Below the pieces are notes generated by a model. That model was not told where the DNA came from. It did not search any database and was given only the letters and a program-made list of their open reading frames with translations. 64,000 nucleotides of DNA. It comes from Rhodocollybia butyracea (lineage: Eukaryota; Basidiomycota; Agaricomycetes; Agaricales; Omphalotaceae). Positions 55,671-64,000 of this stretch are shown piece by piece. The stretch lies in the NCBI GenBank assembly GCA_015501585.1, contig JADNRY010000259.1:1-64000 (forward strand). Reading direction: 5' to 3'. The first letter of the stretch is position 1; each line of letters starts with the position of its first letter. The position numbers were made by a program, and so were the translations under genes.

Positions 55671-57176
55671 TTCTCATGAGTCCAAATAATGGCAGGAAAA
55701 ACAAAAAAAGAACCTTATATTCCAAGCCTCAATTTTGGACAGGGATCCGGACTCATGTCCATCTTTAACCCTTGATGGTATGCGTTTCAGCGTAGTATAG
55801 GTTTACCCTCAAAGGGGTTCCGATATTTCACCTCTCTATGATTTATTTATCCTTGATTTTTGTTTACACTTGGCAGTTTTGTGCTACTTACTTATATTCA
55901 GGTTGTGATGTTACAAGTCCTGAATGTAATGAAGGCTAATCCTTATGGCTGGTTTTGCGTGAGAATTCTTTCCCGATTAGGGTTGATCTTGGCCAAATTT
56001 CACACCAGGATGATACAAAAATCTGCTTGGCAGATTTGTGATCTGAAAGAAAGCTGATTATCCTAATAAGAATAATTGGTGGTTTTCAGTCTGCCTGAAA
56101 TGGTTACTGAAAGTCTGTGATAAACTATAAAAGGAATATCGTATCTTATCGGAACATTTCAGTACACCTTTCTGCCGAGCAGACCCTTGTACCATTACGG
56201 TGTGTTTGGAAGAATTGTTTCCCCATATTTAGAGATGTCAAAGCGCTTGACATGTGACTTTCTGATGTACCCACTGTATATTCCATGTTACCCAAAACTT
56301 TGCCGCATCCGATACCTTTTTACTCTTGAACTTCTTGCATCAAACGCTGTTGTGGTTCCACCTCTAATGCGTGGATTATCGGTGCTGTACATTCTTTTCA
56401 CCACACGGCGTTTATCCATTTACTTGATTTTGCCATTTTAATAATACTTCCATTTTTGTAGCCCCCGCACTTTACTTCCTCGGTTTTTTACATTTTATTG
56501 GCGGTCATTGCAGTGCACGATTCATAACTAGTGTCTTGCAGGACTCGTACCTGCCACGCGCTTGGCGCGGTGGCCCACACTCGCAAGTTTTATTCCCTCA
56601 GTTGTTTGTTCTACAAGTACACCTCTGAGCAACCTCTGAGGGTATGTTTGTAGGAATCTGTGGATAGGCAGATTTACAAGTGCCTCTGTGTACAAAACCC
56701 AGACTGACTCATATGAACTGGAGTCATAATGTGTCAATATTGCATTGACTCATTTGTAGTACATAGTTACTGTGCATTGAGTCATTGACTGTGCATGACT
56801 GTGCAATGATTCTAAATGACTCATAATGACTTGCCTGGACTTATAGCAAGTCAATTCCCTTATATAGTGTAGTATACAGTTGTATAGTATATAAGTACCT
56901 AGTTTTATGGAATGAGGCCCCATCGGGTTGTTGACCCAGGGCTTTACCCATCTCTACCCTCTGGTGTGCTATTGTCCCCACATTTGGAGGATGAGCGTAG
57001 CTAGTATCTGAATTTTTCCCCTTTACAACAACAATGTTGTTTTATTTATATATCTGTGGAACTAGTACTTAAACTTATCTTAGTCGCTAGTACTTATTGT
57101 CTCATTCAAGTCTCACAGGTAAATATTCAATACAGAGTTGTTTGTACTACAAGTACACTTCTGAGATTGCTAGTAC
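55671..57176. other. Repeat-derived flank, no recognised gene
   Basis: At 55,745-55,769, GGATCCGGACTCATGTCCAT plus CTTTA resembles a decayed right end of the family-A hAT MITE. The stretch 56,690-56,840 again clusters TGACTCA/TGAGTCA words like the Copia LTR and may be an old related LTR. The rest is AT-rich. Confidence 0.4.
56690..56840. repeat. TGACTCA-rich segment
   Basis: At least six TGACTCA/TGAGTCA/GAGTCAT words in 150 bp. These match the core bound by Gcn4/AP-1-type bZIP factors; the same words fill the Copia LTR at 55,427-55,670. Confidence 0.6.
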
Positions 57177-60100
57177 TTATCGTCTCACATTTACCTTTTT
57201 CCAGCAACCTTCCCAGTTTTTGCCATATGTGAAATTACTATAGTCAATGTGTAGTGCAGAGTTTGTGGCATCAGCTGGCATAGTGAAAAGCTGTTGGTGA
57301 TTAGTAGCTCCAAATCTGTACTGAGATGGGAGCCAAAACAAAAGATGGCCTTCAGGTGATACCACCCAACCTCGCATATCAAGATAGACACTGGAAGGCA
57401 AAATCAAGCATGAGTGGCCATATATAGGCTCTGCTACAGCTTTCCCTGCTACAGCTTTCCAGATTCTCACTGTATGATAGGAGCCAGAAACAATATGTTT
57501 TTCATCTGAAGGCAAAGGAGATGACAGAACTGAATGGGTTTGTCCCTTTAGTGAATCTCCTAGTGACTGTGCTATTGCTATTTCTGTGCTCCAGACTCTC
57601 ACTGTCTGATCCCCAGAACCAGACACAAAATGTGTTCCATCTGGAGAGCAGGAAACTGACTGAACCCAATCAGTATGGCCTTTCAATGGATTCCCTACTG
57701 GACACCCAGTTACTACATTCCAGATTCTCAATGTATGATCTCTGGAACTGGATACAATATGCACTCCATCTAGAAAACAGGCAACTGACTGGACACAATC
57801 AGTATGCCCTCTTAAAGGATGCCTTATAGGCCGCCCTGTTTTTGCATCCCATATTCTCACTGTCTTATCCCTGGAACCAGACACAATGTATTTTCCATCC
57901 GGGGAGCATGCAACTGACTGAATCCAATCAGTATGTCCCTTCAATGGGTCTCTCATTGGCTTCCCTGTTTCTGTGTTCCAGATTCTCAATGTCTGATCCC
58001 TAGAACCTGAAACAATGCATTTTCCATCGGCAAAGAAAGCAACTGACTCAACCCAGCCAGTGTGCCCCTTAAATGGCTCTTGCGTAAGCTGTCCTGTATC
58101 TGCGTTCCATATTCTGACTGTCCTATCACTTGAACCAGACACAATGTGCTTTCCATCTGGCGAATAAGCAACTGACTGAACCCAATCAGTATGTCCTATT
58201 AATGGCATTCCTACTGACTTTCCGGTGTGTGTATCCCATATCCTTACTGTTCGGTCCCTGGAGCCAGATGCAATATAGTTTTGATCTGGAGAGTAAGCAA
58301 CTGACTCAATCCAGTTGGTGTGCCCCATTAATGACTGACCTACTGGGTTCCCAGTCTCTCCATCCCAGAATCTTATACTAAAATCCAAGGAACCGGATAC
58401 AATGTGTCTCCCATCTGGAGCATATGCAACTGAGTGGATCCAATCAGTATGGCTGCTTAATGTATTTGATATAATTTGTGGCTGTACTGTCTCTGCATTC
58501 CAGATTCTCACTGTCCGATCCCTGGAGCCAGACATAATGTGTTTTCCATCGGGAGAGTATACAGCTGACCAAACTGACCGAGTATGTCCCTTTAATGGCT
58601 CTCCTGCTAGCAACCCAGTTTTTGCATCCCATGTTCTGACTGTTTGATCACCAGAACCAGACACAATATATTTTCCATTGGGGGAGTAAGCAAGGGACAG
58701 AACTGAATGTGTATGTCCATGCAATGGCTCTCCTACTGGCTGCCCAGTTACTGCATCCCATATTCTTATTTTCTGATCCCTGGAACCAGACACAATGTGT
58801 TGGCCATTTGGAGAGTATGCTACTGACTCAACTGAGTGAGTATGTCCTTTCAATGGTTTTCCAACTAGCTGTCCAGTTTTTGCATCCCAAATTCTCACTG
58901 TCTCATCCCTGGAACCAGACACTATGTGTTTTCCATCTGGAGAGTATGCAACTGATGTAACTGAATGAGCATGACCTTTCAATGGACCTCCTATAGGCTG
59001 CCCTGTTATTGCGCTCCATATTAGAACTGTTGAATCTCTAGAACCAGACACAATGTGTTTCCCATCTGGAGAGTAAACAGCTGCCTGAACCCAGTCAGTG
59101 TGCTTCTTTAATGGATTTCCAACAGGCTGCCCTGTCTCTGTGTCCCATATTCTCACTGTCTGATCCCTGGAACCAGATACAATCTGTTTACCGTCAGGAG
59201 AATAGGCAACTGACTGAACCCAATCAGTATGTCCCATCAGTGGCTCCCTTACTGGCTGTCCAGTTTCTGCATTCCAGATTCTCACTGTCTGGTCTCTGGA
59301 ACCTGTTACAATATGTTTTCCATCTGGAGAGTAACTGGCACTATCAACTGCACTATCAAGTGGGATTTGGTTAATTTCGGAAGCCCAATATCTATGCTTT
59401 CCTTCCTGTTTAATTCTAATCACGTTCTTCAGAAAGCCATGGAGATGGTGATATAATAAAGTGTTTTCTGGGATCATGGCCAGTGCACTTTGATATAAGT
59501 GTGGAGTGCTATAGGCAATTGGGAAATAAAATGTCCGGACAAATTTTGCAATATCAATGGCAGCTTCAGGTATTTTGAGGTCAGAATGCTGCAATGAATT
59601 GGTTAGATGCCACATATCAATACTTAACTGCGGAGTGTGCTCAATGCTCATACCTTCCACTTTGTCTGATCTGACAAGTTGTCCATGCTATCACGGATCT
59701 GAGATGTTCTTCCCATCAAGCTCAAGCATTCCATCCAGTACATAATCTTTTCACCAGTCATCAACTGTACTACTTGGTTCAGCACTGTGTGATCCACATT
59801 GTCTGTCATACAAAGATGGTGAATCCAGCTTTCACAAGAATACTGAAGCTCCTCCGAAATATACTTTTCCACTCGTTCTCCTAATCTAGGGTTCGATATG
59901 AATTCATTCGGAATACAAGAATCTTCCAGATAACAAATATTGAATCTCAACTGAGACATCAACACTTTCAAGCAAGCAGTTGTAAGAAACATGTGTTGTT
60001 CTTTTAGATTTATGTTAAACCCTCTTTTTACTCCTTCATCCTGAATGAATTCTTTGAATGATAAATGGTACTTGAGTTTTCCATCTCCACTCTTGTAAAT

Positions 60101-62691
60101 TACTGCACCTAGGGATCTGACTATTTCCTGCACAGGATTACTTGTGAACTTCTGTAATGCATTTGCTGTCACTGGCTGCTGAAGAATAAAGAGGGTACCG
60201 ATGACATTCATGTAGTCTATGGTATCATTCGGTGGGTCTTGTATGGCCTCTGTCAAGACAGTGTTGTATAGATCATAGAGAACACCATAGGAATTAGTTC
60301 CAGACTTGGATCCTTTCACTTGTTTCTTCAGGATATTCAGATGTTTCTGTGGGTATAGAGCCTGAGCCAGGAACTTAAATGCGGTATCTGCTAATATAAA
60401 GAGTGACTCTACATAAGACAGTAGCCACCTCACATCATCCTCACTAATTGCCTGTTCCACCTTCTCATTCTTCTTAATGCACTTTCTGAGAAACTTGACA
60501 ATATCATCTTGGGTATTTGGATCTTGCTGTATATCTATTATTCTCAATTGCTCCCCAGGTGTGAAAACTTCACTGATCTCAGCATTTGGCCGACTTGTTA
60601 TCATGAAGTGAAGCCAACTGTGATTCTTGCATAGCTCTTGAATCTCCAGAAAGAAACAATTTACGGCTTTCCTTTTCCTGAGCCCATTCATCAAGTGCAT
60701 CAATGATGACTAATATCTGCCTTGTCGGGTATTCATTTCTCTCTTTTGTCACCATGTTCAATGGCTGGTGCAAAAGGTTATTGAATTGATAATGCAATCC
60801 TCCGGAGGTGTTTAGCATCGGGTCACTTGCCAAATATCTTCCAAATGCCGAAAATCTCTCTGCAATATTGTATGCAAGAGTTGGTACCAGCATATGCAGA
60901 TCTTCACTGCGGGTTCCTCTAGTGCAGTGAAAACTTATGGCCAAATCTATACCAGTGAGTTCTGGATGACTTGATTTTTGGTGGAACATCTGTTCAAGTG
61001 AGCCCACAATGGAACTTTTACCTGTTCCTGCTAAACCATGAAGCCAGACAATGCTATTTTCTTTGATGCTTTTTGTCAAGTCTGACAGAAGTTCAACCCG
61101 TGTTGATTCCATGCAAACCTTGTGGCCTTCGTGAAATTGCGGCTTTAACTTCTCCATCAAAACTCGGGTATGTTCTGTGAACACCTTTTTAGCATTACTT
61201 GTAGATCAAGGTAGCAATACACTCTCTTACCAGCAGAGAGGCTAAGCAAAGCAGTAACCTGAGTTAAAACTAACAGATATTTGGCTTTCAGATTGTCGAA
61301 GGCATTGCAGAAGTCGAATATGTTTTCTGCCAGCTCTGATGAAAGTACTAGTTGCTCTGTAAGTCTGAAAGTCAGATTGCAATATGTGAAAGTTCAATCT
61401 AGTAGCTTGTGCTCACTTAACAAATTCCCCTGGCATTTGATCAACACCTGCTTAACGGCACCTTCAATGCAGTTCAAAGTAGATTCAATTACTCCTTCTA
61501 CTTTCTTTGAATGCTCCTTGAGTGGGCCAGCGTCTGCAATGATGGAGAGCATGTCTCCCATGTGCGCAAAAAGCTCAAGAATATCTTTATGACACTTCTC
61601 CTGGGTTTTGAGGAACTAAAGATTGAGGTACTGCTGTAAGATCTCATACATACATTTAAGGGAATTCTTACCTCAAAAATCTGAGTAACTGCACCTATCA
61701 CAACTCCAGCTGTGACATTCAACTTTTTATTACAAGTCTTATTAGCTTTTATCACCTCGACCAACTGAATAGTAACTCACTCGTCCTAAAACACTTGCAA
61801 TTTGCAAGATCAGATCAAGCCCAGCTTGATACTTCCCTAGTTTTGGTATAAGTGAATTGAGCGGGCTGAATGTCTTCAAAATGTCTTCGAGTGAATGCTA
61901 TTCATCCAGCCATGAATGAAAATGAGGAGAAAAAATGTATATGCACTTACGCCAGAAATGCCTAATATAATTGTGAGATTGTTTCCAACTAAGGTAAATT
62001 CTTGAATATTCCCTTCAAAAATTATCGGGTTCACATGATTAACAGCATGTTAATAATCCTAGTTTGATACATTACCTACCTGTTATATCTGATTTGACAA
62101 ATCTATTAAAAATGTCCTCGTTCTTCAGTAAAAGTGGGCCGGGAATTAAAGATCTGCTTTTAAATGGTTTTCTGCGATGGTACTCATTGATGTCCACAAT
62201 AATGAAGCCTCTGGCGTCTACAACACTACTCATGAAATAGTCAATCTTATATGCTTGATGGAGATCCGCAACTTAGGTACATGCCCACAGTACGATGGGC
62301 CCTGAAGACCAACAATACCCCCGCACCCGCAGATCGTCTGAAGAAGGAATTAAATCAAAACACTCACATGTCAGTATTCATCTTCCATTGCATCTCACTA
62401 TCTGCTTTTTGGCGGCTACTTTTGATGAAATCGCCTTTCGAGTGCGGTGGGTTATCTGTCCCAGCTTGCAGAGTCACATATATTCTCCCTGTCTTGGGAG
62501 GGTTATCAAGTTTGAGTGTGAGTGCTAGCATTTCGCACACGCAGATGAGTATAAGACGGATATACATGGATGTAGCGTACCCTCAATTTTTAAAACCAAC
62601 CTATCAAGTAACATAAGAGATCGCGGCTGTTGTCTAGAAAACGGAGAACCTACTTGGACAAGTTGAGCTTTGGTTTGGGTGTTGCAGGCAT
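57177..62691 (-). CDS. NACHT-WD40 STAND (NLR-like) protein
   Basis: Multi-exon gene starting at 62,691 (MPATPKPKLNLSK). Short N-terminal exons carry VLKIEGTLHP, LKLDNPPKTGRIYVTLQAG and YKIDYFMSSVVDARGFIIVD. Helical exons follow: LGKYQAGLDLILQIASVLGR, LNVTAGVVIGAVTQIFE, GDMLSIIADAGPLKEHSKKV and NIFDFCNAFDNLKAKYL. The NACHT domain (61,184-59,650) has Walker A GLAGTGKSS, Walker B LVIIDALDEW and a MITSRPNAEI sensor. A 57-bp intron (GTATGAG...TTGCAG) joins it in frame to DLKIPEAAIDIAKFVRTFYF and then about 15 WD40 repeats (59,330-57,250) of nearly identical sequence (type GHTDWVQSVAYSPDGKHIVS then GSRDQTVRIW). Just after Walker B, near 60,660, the frame shifts by one base with no convincing intron, so the allele may be damaged. 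Such proteins act as intracellular receptors in non-self recognition; the ligand is unknown. Confidence 0.85.
57250..59330 (-). repeat. WD40 repeat array in coding DNA (about 15 units)
   Basis: Fifteen successive units of about 43 codons, each with GH...(D/H)(W/S)VxSVAYSPDGKxIVSGSRDxTVRIW. Units are closely similar at DNA level, as in the HET-E/HNWD class. Variation concentrates at positions such as TDW/THS/TRS/TGW and the residue after SRD. Confidence 0.9.
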
Positions 62692-64000
62692 GGAACAATA
62701 CTGGATTGACGGAGACCGTTGCGATGGTGGTGGTACGAGATCAAGATGATAAAGGTCACGCCAAGGCCCGAGGATGGCCGCAGCTATTTTTGGGGAAAGA
62801 TCAAAAACGAACACGAGGATCCAACAAGGATCCACATATGGTCTATTTTCACACTCACTCAGCGCAATTTAAACGTATGAATGAAGTCTCATGTGAGCAG
62901 TTTCATGCTCGACGTTAGGTACTGGTATGCAGAGGTTCACGCGTTTACGAGCAGGCAATGCATTTTGATACCTTTGGAAATGCACCTTCAAGCGTCGTCG
63001 ATACTTCCTGGCCATCAACTTATTCTAGATTGAAGATTTGTCGTTGAGCGCAATGTACTTACTACTCACGCAAGTGTATTTGTTCCGAGGGCGCTGTCTC
63101 CGTAAAGGTCAGTAGATCTCAGATTATCCCGTTACTAATTAGATTTAACCCATTCGTGTTCGAGACATCTAACCTTTTCAGACTGACTCCTGAACTTTTT
63201 ACTTGACTAGCAACTCGATTAAGCCATGGGGGATTTGGTTTGACAGGGACGGGTGAAGAAGTGGGATGGGTTGGTGGGACAGTGAGTTTTTTGTTACTTC
63301 TTCTACTTCTTTTGTCTGGGTTGTGTAGTCTGTCGCTTCCTGCCTTTTCCATTGCTTATGTCTCGAGGCCCTCGTATGAACAGGGGGCAAGAAATTCACC
63401 CTCACATCCACTCGAAGGTGTGACAACTGAGGGCTCTATAGCGCAGCTACGTAGAATTATCCCATGGAGAAGAACAAACATACTTACGCAATGGCGGGGT
63501 ACCGAGGGCCGTCCGAGTCTGTCCATATCCCACAACCCCTGAATGGCTATTGAAAATTTGGACTAATCGAGTGCAAGAAGTGTGAATCGGACAATGCATC
63601 GAGGATGCGGTGTAGTGAGAGGGCTAGAACCGTCACCGGCTGAGTGCGAATATCATCTAGACAGCCCCACTTGGGCATGGTTCACATCATTGACATTGAC
63701 AGTAGCCACTCAGATATTGATGGTGTTCGTCCACAGTATGATCGCACCCATAGCTAGTGAATCAACAATCAGATGTGAAGAGATCGGACGAGGACCACTC
63801 CATCTAGTGCCACGAGTGTATCGTGGGCGTAGTAGCGATGTTTCTGAGGGGAGCGGTGGAAGGATAGATGTCGTTAATACAAAGTTAGCGAGGCTTGCGA
63901 AAAGAAATCTCAACAACAATTTTACCAGCATGATTTACGGTTTTGTTTTCCATCAGCAGTTCACGTAGCAACGAGCATCGCAAGCAGATCGCGAGATCAA
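62692..64000. other. Upstream of the NLR gene, no recognised gene
   Basis: Short frames only. A plus-strand frame at 63,240-63,542 has a run of leucines (VSFLLLLLLLLSGLCSLSLP) that could mimic a signal peptide. A frame at 63,582-63,968 has no recognised domain. The NLR promoter should lie in the first few hundred bases. Nothing else is identifiable. Confidence 0.35.

Noticed and set aside
57521..59374. Plus-strand frames opposite the WD40 array
   Set aside because: They are antisense shadows of the repeated WD40 coding sequence with no independent support.
63240..63542. Possible secreted protein with leucine-rich signal
   Set aside because: The leucines come from a CTTCTTCTACTTCTTTTG simple stretch and no mature domain follows.

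Overview
The window is a transposon-dense stretch of a fungal nuclear genome, most likely an agaricomycete basidiomycete. The evidence is protein families expanded in that group (Plavaka transposase, TET/JBP dioxygenase, GCR1_C tyrosine recombinase, NACHT-WD40 receptor, GCM-like MULE transposase), short GT-AG introns of about 50-60 bp, and deeply nested mobile elements. No rRNA, tRNA or CRISPR was seen.

Layout. 0.2-6.9 kb: a Plavaka transposase gene (minus) split by about 2.5 kb that includes a Tc1/mariner remnant, itself split by a 183-bp MITE. 7-12.5 kb: unrecognised reading frames, a hAT MITE with 8-bp target-site duplication (TSD), a 1.3-kb near-palindromic fold-back element and a 1-kb long-TIR MITE. 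12.8-14.7 kb: a DUF6698-like gene. 15.5-17.3 kb: a repeat array split by a second hAT MITE, then an orphan copy of the N-terminal exons of the receptor found at 62 kb. 17.6-24.2 kb: an F-box-type gene split by 4.2 kb containing an ankyrin gene and nested hAT MITEs.

24.8-37.3 kb: a nest of three elements, each with recognisable TSDs: an outer 12.5-kb TIR element (TSD AATTAT), an autonomous-looking hAT element (26,094-35,492, TSD TAAGTGTT) carrying both a hAT transposase and an intact 492-aa TET/JBP dioxygenase, and a gag-only LTR retroelement (30,387-33,744, TSD GAGAT) inside the transposase gene. 38.3-41.9 kb: a tyrosine recombinase/GCR1_C gene with a 10-bp duplication, a TTA-flanked transposon and a 301-bp insertion that resembles an intron-creating element. 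43.3-47.1 kb: a MULE-type transposase followed by a ubiquitin-protease-like domain. 47.1-51.6 kb: mostly noncoding, with a MITE and a CACTA-type end carrying AATGATTGTC repeats. 51.6-55.7 kb: a truncated Copia element. 57.2-62.7 kb: a NACHT-WD40 (STAND/NLR) gene with about 15 near-identical WD40 repeats.

Host-type genes are few: the NLR, the F-box-type gene, the ankyrin gene and perhaps the DUF6698 gene. The most interesting unit is the hAT element carrying a DNA-base dioxygenase next to its transposase. It could couple transposition to 5-methylcytosine oxidation. A 683-bp MITE at 15.8 kb shares its terminal sequence and may be mobilised by it. Exon boundaries were read by eye; fragment-level calls are approximate.
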